DNA from: Knoellia sp. S7-12
GTDB taxonomy: Bacteria; Actinomycetota; Actinomycetes; Actinomycetales; Dermatophilaceae
Assembly (NCBI RefSeq): GCF_040518285.1
Contig: NZ_CP155449.1
Coordinates: forward strand, 2,232,001-2,296,000
Direction: 5' to 3'
DNA length: 64,000 nt
The position numbers were made by a program, and so were the translations under genes. The number at the start of each line of letters is the position of its first letter. Positions within the stretch are counted from its first letter, which is position 1. This document shows, piece by piece, positions 35,919 through 43,386 of this stretch. Below the pieces are notes generated by a model. That model was not told where the DNA came from, searched no databases, and was given only the letters and a program-made list of their open reading frames with translations.

Positions 35919-36413
35919 CTAGAAGCTCACCTGGGCACCGTCGCGACCGAGCATCGTCAGGAACGCCACGGCATACCCACGCTCACGGTGGTCCTTGAAG
36001 TCGTTGTCGACGAGGACGTTGATGTGCTCATGGCTCACGGTCAGGTTGATCCGCCCGGTGAGCGGGCTCTCGAGCCACACCTCCGACATCGCGAGGAAGG
36101 TGTTGCAGCCACCGCGGATCTGGTTGGTCGGGACGATCCAGGTCGGTGCGGTGGCGTTCTCCTCATGGAACCCGAGCCAGCCGTTCTCGATGCGCACGTG
36201 ACCCCGCTGCCCCGAGAAGTTCGGGTGCTTGCCGTCCGCGGTGACGACGGCGTTCCAGGATCCGTTGGCCTCACCGGGCCTCACCGGAGCGAAGCCGGGC
36301 GCCCCACTGTTCTTGACGCGTCGCCCGTGACCGAACACGCGATAGAGGAAGTACAGGCCGCCGAGCATGACGGCGATCTGCACGACCCACAGGAGAACGG
36401 TGAGCGGCCTCAA
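35919..36413 (-). CDS. DUF2550-family membrane-anchored protein
   Basis: A 164-residue protein with one N-terminal membrane helix (VVQIAVMLGGLYFLYRV) and a soluble domain containing FSGQRGHVRIENGWLGF and AYAVAFLTML-like sequence near the end; this matches the actinobacterial DUF2550 group as I recall it. Members are usually next to ATP synthase genes; here it follows pdxS. The start is uncertain: a TTG at 36413, 1 nt after the pdxS stop, gives a sensible N-terminus. Function unknown. Confidence 0.75.
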   Translation of the reverse strand: MRPLTVLLWVVQIAVMLGGLYFLYRVFGHGRRVKNSGAPGFAPVRPGEANGSWNAVVTADGKHPNFSGQRGHVRIENGWLGFHEENATAPTWIVPTNQIRGGCNTFLAMSEVWLESPLTGRINLTVSHEHINVLVDNDFKDHRERGYAVAFLTMLGRDGAQVSF

Positions 36414-36414
36414 C

Positions 36415-37347
36415 TCACCAGCCGCGCTCGGACAGGCGGTGCGGCTCGGGGATCTCGTCGACGTTGATGCCGACCATGGCCTCGCCGAGGCCACGCGAGA
36501 CCTTGGCGATCACGTCGGGGTCGTCGAAGAACGTGGTGGCCTTGACGATCGCCTCGGCTCGCTGGACCGGGTTGCCCGACTTGAAGATGCCCGAACCGAC
36601 GAAGACACCCTCGGCACCGAGCTGCATCATCATCGCGGCATCCGCGGGAGTGGCGATGCCACCTGCGGTGAACAGGACGACGGGCAGCTTGCCCGCCTTT
36701 GCCACCTCCTTGACGAGCTCGACCGGTGCCTGCAGCTCCTTGGCGGCGACGTAGAGCTCGTCCTCGGGCAGGCCCTGGAGGAGGCGAATCTGCTGGCGGA
36801 TCTGACGCATGTGGGTCGTGGCGTTGGAGACGTCGCCGGTCCCGGCCTCACCCTTGGAGCGAATCATTGCCGCGCCCTCGGTGATGCGGCGCAGCGCCTC
36901 TCCGAGGTTGGTCGCGCCGCAGACGAAGGGAACGGTGAAGTTCCACTTGTCGATGTGGTTGGCGTAGTCGGCCGGGGTCAGCACCTCGGACTCGTCGATG
37001 TAGTCGACACCGAGGGATTGGAGCACCTGTGCCTCGACGAAGTGTCCGATGCGGGCCTTGGCCATGACGGGGATCGAGACAGCCTCGATGATGGCGTCGA
37101 TCATGTCGGGGTCGGACATGCGCGAAACGCCGCCCTGGGCTCGGATGTCGGCCGGAACACGCTCGAGGGCCATGACAGCGACCGCGCCGGCGTCCTCGGC
37201 AATCTTGGCCTGTTCGACGTTGACGACGTCCATGATGACGCCGCCCTTGAGCATCTCGGCCATGCCGCGCTTCACTCGGGTCGTGCCCGTGTGTGAGCTC
37301 TGTGAGGCGGCGGTCGGTGCGGTTTCGGAGGTGGGGGTCTCACTCAT
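36415..37347 (-). CDS. pdxS: Pyridoxal 5'-phosphate synthase subunit PdxS
   Basis: A 310-residue TIM-barrel synthase that builds PLP from ribose 5-phosphate, glyceraldehyde 3-phosphate and ammonia. Family signatures [31 protein letters not shown] and [17 protein letters not shown] [15 protein letters not shown] are present, with active Lys residues in MLKGG and [10 protein letters not shown] region. The ATG has TACACT exactly 7 nt upstream. The glutaminase partner pdxT is at 29087-29689, separated by a 6.7 kb segment. Gene order on the upstream side (LemA-like, pimA, patA, pgsA) is the usual one. Confidence 0.96.
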   Translation of the reverse strand: MSETPTSETAPTAASQSSHTGTTRVKRGMAEMLKGGVIMDVVNVEQAKIAEDAGAVAVMALERVPADIRAQGGVSRMSDPDMIDAIIEAVSIPVMAKARIGHFVEAQVLQSLGVDYIDESEVLTPADYANHIDKWNFTVPFVCGATNLGEALRRITEGAAMIRSKGEAGTGDVSNATTHMRQIRQQIRLLQGLPEDELYVAAKELQAPVELVKEVAKAGKLPVVLFTAGGIATPADAAMMMQLGAEGVFVGSGIFKSGNPVQRAEAIVKATTFFDDPDVIAKVSRGLGEAMVGINVDEIPEPHRLSERGW

Positions 37348-37354
37348 GCGCGCA

Positions 37355-37360
37355 AGTGTA
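37355..37360 (-). promoter_or_regulatory. -10 hexamer of a leaderless promoter for pdxS
   Basis: TACACT on the minus strand, 7 nt before the pdxS ATG; no ribosome binding site in between. Confidence 0.6.
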
Positions 37361-37368
37361 GGGCCGCG

Positions 37369-37956
37369 TCAGTCGAGCACTGCAGGGGGAAGGTCGTCAT
37401 CGAAGTCGACGCGCTGCGGCAGGGCTGCGTGGCCGGCGAGGCGGAACAGGCGGACGACCTTCTTGGCCCTCACTCGACGCACTTCGCGCACGGCGTCGTT
37501 GTGGAATCGGCGAGCCAGCTGGACCCTCAGGGCACTGGCTTCGACCCGGCTCAGACCATCCGCACCGGGGCTGCCCGGTTCGCTGCGCAGCGCGTCGACG
37601 GTCTGCTGCTGGAGCGCGGCCCGCAGCGTCTCGGTGAGGTCGCCCTCGGTGCTCTCGCGGCCGGCGAAGGTCTGCCCGTCGAGCGGGTCGTGGCTCAGCG
37701 GTTGGTGGGTGTGCCGCTCGAGTGCCTCGCTGGCTGCGTCGGCCAGGAGGAGCGACGTGGCCGGGTCGACGGACCCGCTGGTGGCGAGTTCGAGGGTTGC
37801 TTCGGCCCGACGCACCAGCTGCGCGTCGAGGGCCGACACTGCTCCTTCGACCTTGGCATGGAGTCGGTCGAGGCGCGATGCCGAGTAGGAGAGGTACCAG
37901 GCCGCGGCCAAAAGGACGAGGGCAATGATCGTGGAGACCTGCAGGACATCAATCAC
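37369..37956 (-). CDS. LemA-like membrane-anchored protein
   Basis: A 195-residue protein with an N-terminal helix (TIIALVLLAAAWYLSYSA) and a helical domain beginning RLDRLHAKVEGAVSALDAQ and LVRRAEATLELA, which resembles the LemA fold (variable Leu-Asp-x-Gln-Leu-x-Arg-Arg pattern), but the rest has diverged. LemA-type proteins are membrane-tethered helical bundles of unclear role. It starts with GTG overlapping the pimA stop (GTGA). It precedes pdxS by 21 nt. Confidence 0.75.
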   Translation of the reverse strand: MIDVLQVSTIIALVLLAAAWYLSYSASRLDRLHAKVEGAVSALDAQLVRRAEATLELATSGSVDPATSLLLADAASEALERHTHQPLSHDPLDGQTFAGRESTEGDLTETLRAALQQQTVDALRSEPGSPGADGLSRVEASALRVQLARRFHNDAVREVRRVRAKKVVRLFRLAGHAALPQRVDFDDDLPPAVLD

Positions 37957-39143
37957 GCTTCACCTCTCACTGGCCAGCGCAGGCGGCTGAGCAGCCCCGC
38001 GCGCAGACTCGGCTCGACCGGGGAGTTGTCGGCGCCCTCGATCACGGTCTCGTAGACGGCCATCACGCGCTCGGCAACGACGCTCCAGTCGAAGGAGCGG
38101 GCCCGCCTCAGCCCGAGCTCGCGCAACCGAGCGCGCTCCTCGGGTGAGGCGACGAGGTCGATGACCGCCCTCGAGAGGGCCGCGGCGTCGCCCACGGGGA
38201 AGGTCTGTCCCGCCGGCGCAGGCCCAAGGACTGCGGTGAAAGCCTTGAGGTCGCTGGCGAGGACGGGTGCCCCGGAAGCCATGGCCTCGACGAGGACGAT
38301 CCCGAAGCTCTCGCCACCGGTGTGCGGCGCGACATAGAGGTCGGCGCAGCGCAGCAAGGCGACCTTGTCTTCCTCGGAGACCGCCCCGAGGAACTCGGTC
38401 GCTGCCCTGACCCGAGGATCGAGACGCCCAGCGATCTCCTCGACCTCTCCCGGCCCGGCGACGATGAGGCGGGCACCCGGCAGCGCGTCGAGGATGGCCG
38501 GCATCGCGGCGACGATGACGGCCAGACCCTTGCGCGGCTCGTCGATGCGACCGAGGAAGGCCAGCGTGGGCCGCTCCGGCGTGCCCGTCCAACGGGTCAC
38601 AGCACCGTCGGGTGCAAACCGTCTGATGTCGACGCCGTTGGGGATGATGTAGGCGTCGCCGCCGAGGTGGCGACGGACCGTGCCGCGAGCCTCCTCGGAG
38701 ACCGCGATGCGGGCGCGGATCTTCTCGGTTGACGGACGCAGCAGCGGGTTGGCGGCGTGCATGGCGCGCGACCGGATGTTGGACGTGTGGAAGGTCGCGA
38801 CGACCGGCTCGGACGAGGCCCAGAGCGCCATGACCGAGGCGCTCGGCGTGACGGGTTCGTGAAGGTGGAGCACGTCGAAGTCCCCCTCCTCGAGCCACCG
38901 GCTCACCCGTGAGGAGGTGACGGGGCCGAATGTCAGGCGTGCCACGGATCCGTTGTAGCGCACCGGAACTGACCGACCGCACGACGTCACGTATGCCGGT
39001 TGCGGACGTGTGTCGTCGTCGATCGGGGCGAGGACAGAGACCTCGTGGCCCTGCGCGATGAAGTACTCGGCGAGGTCGCGGACGTGAAACTGCACGCCCC
39101 CGGGCACGTCATAGGCGTAGGGGCAGACGAGCCCGATCCTCAT
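37953..39143 (-). CDS. pimA: GT4 glycosyltransferase, PimA-like
   Basis: A 396-residue glycosyltransferase expected to transfer mannose from GDP-mannose to phosphatidylinositol, the first step of PIM synthesis. The N-terminal VCPYAYDVPGGVQFHV and the GT4 donor-binding block GGESFGIVLVEAMASGAP are present, with the catalytic His in TFHTS. I chose the ATG at 39143 (MRIGLV), overlapping the patA stop (ATGA). The run pgsA, patA, pimA matches the mycobacterial PIM cluster, which supports the specific role. Confidence 0.93.
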   Translation of the reverse strand: MRIGLVCPYAYDVPGGVQFHVRDLAEYFIAQGHEVSVLAPIDDDTRPQPAYVTSCGRSVPVRYNGSVARLTFGPVTSSRVSRWLEEGDFDVLHLHEPVTPSASVMALWASSEPVVATFHTSNIRSRAMHAANPLLRPSTEKIRARIAVSEEARGTVRRHLGGDAYIIPNGVDIRRFAPDGAVTRWTGTPERPTLAFLGRIDEPRKGLAVIVAAMPAILDALPGARLIVAGPGEVEEIAGRLDPRVRAATEFLGAVSEEDKVALLRCADLYVAPHTGGESFGIVLVEAMASGAPVLASDLKAFTAVLGPAPAGQTFPVGDAAALSRAVIDLVASPEERARLRELGLRRARSFDWSVVAERVMAVYETVIEGADNSPVEPSLRAGLLSRLRWPVRGEA

Positions 39144-40093
39144 GACGCCCCTGCCCGTGCGAGACGCTTCTGGTCGAGGTCCTTGGTGAAGACCGGCTGG
39201 AGCATGTGCCAGTCGGCGGTGTGGGTGCGGACGGCCTCGCCGAGGACGTCGGCACAGGCCTGGGTCATGGCCGACACCTTCTCGCGAGTCGTGCCGGACA
39301 CGGGCACCGACACAGGTTCGTGGAAGGTGATGACGATCCCCCAACCGCCTCCCTCGCGAGGCTCGTGACGGATCGACACGGGGAAGAGCGGACGACGCGC
39401 CGCCAGGGCGAGGGCGGCCGGGCCAACGGCCATGCGCGCAGGCTCTCCGCAGAAGCTGACCTCGACGCCGTCCCGGGAGAGGTCGCGGTCGGACAGCAGC
39501 GGGATGAGTCCACGCCGTTGGGCGGCCTCACGAAGCAACGGGAAGGGCGCCGGCCCACCAGTGAGGGGGTGGATGGTCATGCCGAGCCCGGTGCGGAACT
39601 CGAGGAACTCCTTGAAGACCTCTTCGGGTTTGAGCCTTTCGGCCACAGTCGTCACCGGCCCGAGGTGCACCGCACCCCAGGCGCCGGCAAGGTCCCAGTT
39701 GCCGAGGTGTCCCAGGAAGCAGACGAGAGAACCGTCGGCGGCCAGGATCTCGCGCACGGGGCCGAGGCCCTCGGCCCGCACCCGGGCGGCGAGGGCGTCG
39801 GGCGAGAGGACCGGCAGGCGGAACGACTCGCAGTAGTAGCGCATGTAGGCCCGCATGCCGTCACGCACCAGGGCATCCAGCGCCGCGTCATCGAGCTCTG
39901 GACGCACCGTGGCGTAGTTGGAGCGCAGCCGCGCTCCGCCGCCTCGCGCAACGGTGAGATCAGCGATCCGGTCGAACAAGGCGTAGGCGGTGCGCTCCGG
40001 CATACGCCGAATGAGAGTCCACCCCAGACGGAAACCGGCCACCGTGACGACGTCGGTGGCGCGGGAGACGAGTCCTGAAGGGAAGGCGATCAC
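39140..40093 (-). CDS. patA: PIM acyltransferase PatA-like
   Basis: A 317-residue acyltransferase of the lipid A biosynthesis HtrB/PatA type that acylates mannose of PIM. The catalytic HX4D motif reads GHLGNWD; an N-terminal hydrophobic region and SDRDLSRDGVEVSFCG are typical. It starts with GTG overlapping the pgsA stop (GTGA) and overlaps pimA at its end (ATGA), so translation is coupled across the PIM genes. Confidence 0.92.
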   Translation of the reverse strand: MIAFPSGLVSRATDVVTVAGFRLGWTLIRRMPERTAYALFDRIADLTVARGGGARLRSNYATVRPELDDAALDALVRDGMRAYMRYYCESFRLPVLSPDALAARVRAEGLGPVREILAADGSLVCFLGHLGNWDLAGAWGAVHLGPVTTVAERLKPEEVFKEFLEFRTGLGMTIHPLTGGPAPFPLLREAAQRRGLIPLLSDRDLSRDGVEVSFCGEPARMAVGPAALALAARRPLFPVSIRHEPREGGGWGIVITFHEPVSVPVSGTTREKVSAMTQACADVLGEAVRTHTADWHMLQPVFTKDLDQKRLARAGAS

Positions 40094-40731
40094 GCGACGT
40101 CGAGGGCCTGTCGGCGCACCTCGAGCATCCGCTGCACCACGGTGACGAGGCTCGCGAGGGCAAGGAGGGCCAGCACCACGGTGAGGAAGATCTCGGGGAG
40201 GAACCACCCGACGAGGCCGGTCGTCACGAGGACCGCGACGAGGCGCTCTGCGCGCTCGGCGATGCCCACGTTGGCGGTCATGCCCAACCCTTCGGCGCGG
40301 GCCTTGGCGTAGGACACGACCATGCCAAGGATGAGGCACGCCAGTGCGAGAGCCGCCATGATGCCGGGCCGGACATGAAGGGTGCTGTCCGGACGCAGGC
40401 TCTGGCCACCTGCATAGAAGAGGACGAGACCGCTGAACACCGAGGCATCCGCGACGCGGTCGAGCGTCGAGTCGAGGTAGGCACCCCACAGGCTGGAGCG
40501 GCCGGAGCGGCGAGCCATGATGCCATCGACGGTGTCGGAGAACACGAATGCCGTGATGACGAGGGTGCCGACGAGGAACTCACCGCGCGGATAGAAGATC
40601 AACGCACCAAGGCTCACCCCGAGGGTTCCGACGACCGTCACGACGTCAGGGCTCACCCCGAGGCGCAGCAGGAGCGAGGCCAGCGGGGTGAACAGCTTCG
40701 TGAAGAAGGGGCGCGCGTACTTGTTGAGCAT
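40090..40731 (-). CDS. pgsA: Phosphatidylinositol phosphate synthase
   Basis: A 213-residue CDP-alcohol phosphatidyltransferase with about six helices, joining CDP-diacylglycerol to inositol phosphate. The motif D-x2-D-G-x2-A-R-x8-G-x3-D-x3-D is visible as DTVDGIMARRSGR followed by WGAYLDSTLD. It precedes patA and pimA, so it feeds PIM synthesis. A TAGGCT hexamer lies 9 nt before the ATG. HIT-family gene lies 26 nt upstream. Confidence 0.94.
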   Translation of the reverse strand: MLNKYARPFFTKLFTPLASLLLRLGVSPDVVTVVGTLGVSLGALIFYPRGEFLVGTLVITAFVFSDTVDGIMARRSGRSSLWGAYLDSTLDRVADASVFSGLVLFYAGGQSLRPDSTLHVRPGIMAALALACLILGMVVSYAKARAEGLGMTANVGIAERAERLVAVLVTTGLVGWFLPEIFLTVVLALLALASLVTVVQRMLEVRRQALDVA

Positions 40732-40740
40732 GGTGCGGTC

Positions 40741-40746
40741 AGCCTA
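40741..40746 (-). promoter_or_regulatory. Possible -10 hexamer for pgsA-patA-pimA
   Basis: TAGGCT on the minus strand 9 nt before the pgsA ATG; a near-leaderless message with about 2 nt of leader would result. Confidence 0.4.
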
Positions 40747-40757
40747 GTGGGCCGGGC

Positions 40758-41306
40758 TCACTCCCCCGGCCAGGCGTCGGCCAAGCGTCGTCGCGCGTCC
40801 TCGAGCAGGACCGGGAGCGCCTTGGTCTGGCCGACAACCGGCAGGAAGTTCATGTCGCCGCCCCAGCGCGGCACGATGTGCTGGTGGAGGTGCGCCGCGA
40901 CGCCAGCTCCGGCGACCTCGCCCTGGTTCATCCCGATGTTGTAGCCCTGCGGGCCCGACGACGCCTGAAGCGCCGTGATCGCGGCCTTGGTGAGGTCGGT
41001 GAACTCGGTCGTCTCCTCGTCGGTCAGGTCGACGTAGAGCGACACATGACGGTAGGGGCAGACGAGGACGTGCCCGGGGTTGTAGGGGAAGAGGTTCATC
41101 ACGACGTAGCAGTGCTCGCCGCGATGGACGATGAGGCCGTCCTCGTCGTCCCGACCCGGTGCCGCACAGAACGGGCAGCCGTCGCCGGCGTCCTTGGACG
41201 GGCGCTCCCCCGTGACGTAGGCAAGCCGATGAGGAGTCCAGAGTCGGTCGAAGCCATCCGGCACCCCCGCGAAGTCCTCGGCGGCTGTCGTCGGAACATC
41301 ACTCAT
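40758..41306 (-). CDS. HIT-family hydrolase, Ap4A phosphorylase-like
   Basis: A 182-residue histidine-triad nucleotide enzyme. The HIT motif reads HLHQHIVPRW, and CPFC near residue 45 suggests a zinc-binding pair. The mycobacterial gene in the same position (between thrS and pgsA) has been described as a diadenosine tetraphosphate phosphorylase, so a role in dinucleoside polyphosphate turnover is likely. I chose the ATG at 41306 (MSDVPT) because TAGGAT lies 7 nt upstream. Confidence 0.9.
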   Translation of the reverse strand: MSDVPTTAAEDFAGVPDGFDRLWTPHRLAYVTGERPSKDAGDGCPFCAAPGRDDEDGLIVHRGEHCYVVMNLFPYNPGHVLVCPYRHVSLYVDLTDEETTEFTDLTKAAITALQASSGPQGYNIGMNQGEVAGAGVAAHLHQHIVPRWGGDMNFLPVVGQTKALPVLLEDARRRLADAWPGE

Positions 41307-41313
41307 GGCCACG

Positions 41314-41319
41314 ATCCTA
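41314..41319 (-). promoter_or_regulatory. -10 hexamer of a leaderless promoter for the HIT gene
   Basis: TAGGAT on the minus strand, exactly 7 nt before the ATG at 41306. Confidence 0.6.
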
Positions 41320-41473
41320 GACACGGCCCCAGGCGCGGCCCTCGTCACAGCCCCTCGCTGTGGTCGGAGGGCCGGGGCGTCGGCCCCTGCACGACGCCCC
41401 GGTCCCTCCACCCTTCAAGACGCAGTGGAGGGCCGTTTGGTTGCTTCAGCCCATGAACTTCTTTCGACGTTGT

Positions 41474-41503
41474 GGTCTTTTGTCTCGAACTGCGGTCTTC
41501 TGT
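41474..41503 (+). promoter_or_regulatory. Direct repeat upstream of the MFS gene
   Basis: GGTCTTTTGT (41474-41483) and GGTCTTCTGT (41494-41503) repeat with a 20-nt period, two helical turns, 37 nt before the permease start. This AT-richer patch in a 233-nt gap looks like an operator for a regulator that is not in the window. Confidence 0.45.
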
Positions 41504-41539
41504 TGTCGGTATCTGCCGAGCCGCGCAGGGTAGCGAGTC

Positions 41540-42847
41540 ATGACCACCTCTCCGCCGACCACCACGGGCGCGGTCGATCAGGCCCGCGCCCACTCCCCCC
41601 GACAGCTCGCCGCAGCCTCGATCGGCAACCTCGTCGAGTGGTACGACTGGTACGCCTACAGCTTCCTCGCGGTCTACTTCGCGACGCAGGTGTTCCCCGA
41701 GTCCGAGTCCGGCCTGACTGCGCTCCTCAACACCTTCGCGATCTTTGCCGTCGGGTTCTTCTTCCGGCCGATCGGCGGACTGCTCATGGGTGTGGTGGCC
41801 GACCGGTTCGGCCGCAAACCCGCCCTCACCGCGACGATCCTGCTCATGGGTGCCGGCTCCTTGCTCATCGCGGTGCTGCCCACCTACGCGTCCGTCGGGA
41901 TCCTCTCGCCGATTCTTCTCGTTCTGGCCCGCGTCATCCAGGGACTGTCGGTCGGTGGTGAGTTCGCCGCTGCGACAACGTTCCTCGTCGAGAGCGCTCC
42001 CCCCAAGCGGCGCGGCTTCTTCTCGAGCTTCCAGTACGTCTCGACCACCGCCGGCCAGCTCATGGCCTCGGGTCTCGCGGCCTACCTCGCCTCCACCCTC
42101 AGCGAGTCATCCATGAACTCGTGGGGCTGGCGCATCCCGTTCTTCGTCGGCGCCGCACTCTCCCTCGTCGGCCTCGCCATACGCGCCGGCGCACACGAGA
42201 CCCTCGAGGGTGTCGAGGACCTCAAGAACAACAAGGCCGACCGTCCCGGGATCTTCGATGCGCTCAAGCACCACCCGCGCGAGTCGCTGCTCATCGTCGG
42301 CATCACCATCGCCGGCACGATCGCGTACTACACGTGGACGACGTACCTGCCGACCTACGCCCAGACCTACGCCGACGTCAGCAAATCCGATGCCCTCACT
42401 GCCGGGACGATTGCGCTGTTCTTCTTCGCGGCGCTGCAGCCGATCATGGGAATCCTCTCGGACCGCATCGGGCGCAGGCCCCTGCTCATCACGTTCGCTG
42501 CGTTCTTCGTCGTCGCCACCGTCCCTCTGCTGCGCCTGCTCGACACGTCGATGTCGCGGCTCCTGCTCGTCCAGTGCATCGGCATGGTCTTCCTCGCGAT
42601 GTACACCTCGATCGCCGCGGCCGTGAACGCCGAGACGATCCCCGCCCGCGTGCGCGCCGCCGGCATCGGCTTCCCGTACTCGCTGTCCGTCGCCCTCTTC
42701 GGCGGCACCGCACCCTACATGGGCACCTGGTTCAAGAGCCAGGGGTGGGGCGAGGCGTTCCCCATCTACATCAGCGCGCTCTGCCTCATCTCGCTGCTCG
42801 TCTACGTCTTCGCGGTGAAGGAGACGGCACACGACCCGCTCCCGTGA
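41540..42847 (+). CDS. MFS transporter of the metabolite:H+ symporter (MHS) family
   Basis: A 435-residue permease with about 12 helices. MHS signatures include NLVEWYDWYAYSF at the first helix, DRFGRKP in the loop 2-3, and VGGEFAAATTFLVES in the fourth helix region. Relatives import dicarboxylates such as alpha-ketoglutarate, or proline/betaine; the substrate here is not clear. It interrupts the conserved thrS-HIT gene order on the opposite strand. A 19-bp stem hairpin begins 1 nt after its stop. Confidence 0.92.
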   Translation: MTTSPPTTTGAVDQARAHSPRQLAAASIGNLVEWYDWYAYSFLAVYFATQVFPESESGLTALLNTFAIFAVGFFFRPIGGLLMGVVADRFGRKPALTATILLMGAGSLLIAVLPTYASVGILSPILLVLARVIQGLSVGGEFAAATTFLVESAPPKRRGFFSSFQYVSTTAGQLMASGLAAYLASTLSESSMNSWGWRIPFFVGAALSLVGLAIRAGAHETLEGVEDLKNNKADRPGIFDALKHHPRESLLIVGITIAGTIAYYTWTTYLPTYAQTYADVSKSDALTAGTIALFFFAALQPIMGILSDRIGRRPLLITFAAFFVVATVPLLRLLDTSMSRLLLVQCIGMVFLAMYTSIAAAVNAETIPARVRAAGIGFPYSLSVALFGGTAPYMGTWFKSQGWGEAFPIYISALCLISLLVYVFAVKETAHDPLP

Positions 42848-42896
42848 GGTGAGCGGACGGCATACCGACAGGCATGGGGTATGCCGTCCGCTCACC
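42848..42896. terminator. Hairpin built from two GGTATGCCG elements
   Basis: Arms 42848-42866 and 42878-42896 are perfect 19-nt inverted copies around an 11-nt loop. The inner ends of both arms are GGTATGCCGT-type elements facing each other. It lies between the convergent MFS and GNAT genes. Confidence 0.88.
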
Positions 42897-42909
42897 GAGC
42901 GTGGTCAGC

Positions 42910-43377
42910 TCAGGTCGCGTTCGCGCGCCACTCCATGAATTTGCCTGCGGGAGAAGTGAATCCGGCTCGCTCATAGAGTGAGCGCGCCTGAGGTTCAGCG
43001 TTGAGCTGCATGCGGTCCACGTCGTGCTCGAGGGCCCAAACATGGAGTGCTGCGAGGAGTTGTCCCCCGAGCCCGGAGCCGCGGGCATCCCGAGTGACGA
43101 AGAGCAACGACACGTGCAGCCACCGCGTCCGCGGCCGTCGAGAGCTGGGCAGCTTGGTGACGACTGCCGCCGTCACCATCCCGAGTGGGCGCCCGTCCGG
43201 GGCCTCGGCCACGAACGTCACGCGGGCGCTGTCGCCGAGCCACGCCTCTGCATAGCGGTCGAGGAATCCCGGCTCGATGGTTGCGCCGCACTCCCGGTCG
43301 TCCTGCAACGTGAGTGCGGCGCACGCCAACGCGTCCCGCGGTTCGGCGAGACGGATGACGAAGCCACCGGATGACAT
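42910..43377 (-). CDS. GNAT-family acetyltransferase
   Basis: A 155-residue GNAT protein with the acetyl-CoA loop RDARGSGLGGQLLAAL near residues 95-110 and the C-terminal block ARSLYERAGF. Typical short GNAT length. It starts 9 nt after the thrS stop, so it is probably co-transcribed with thrS. Substrate unknown. Together with the MFS gene it fills the break between thrS and the HIT gene. Confidence 0.88.
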   Translation of the reverse strand: MSSGGFVIRLAEPRDALACAALTLQDDRECGATIEPGFLDRYAEAWLGDSARVTFVAEAPDGRPLGMVTAAVVTKLPSSRRPRTRWLHVSLLFVTRDARGSGLGGQLLAALHVWALEHDVDRMQLNAEPQARSLYERAGFTSPAGKFMEWRANAT

Positions 43378-43386
43378 GGTGACCGA

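Noticed and set aside
29700..36413. Genomic island with flanking att sites
   Set aside because: I saw no direct repeats, tRNA gene or integrase at the borders, so insertion mechanism is left open.
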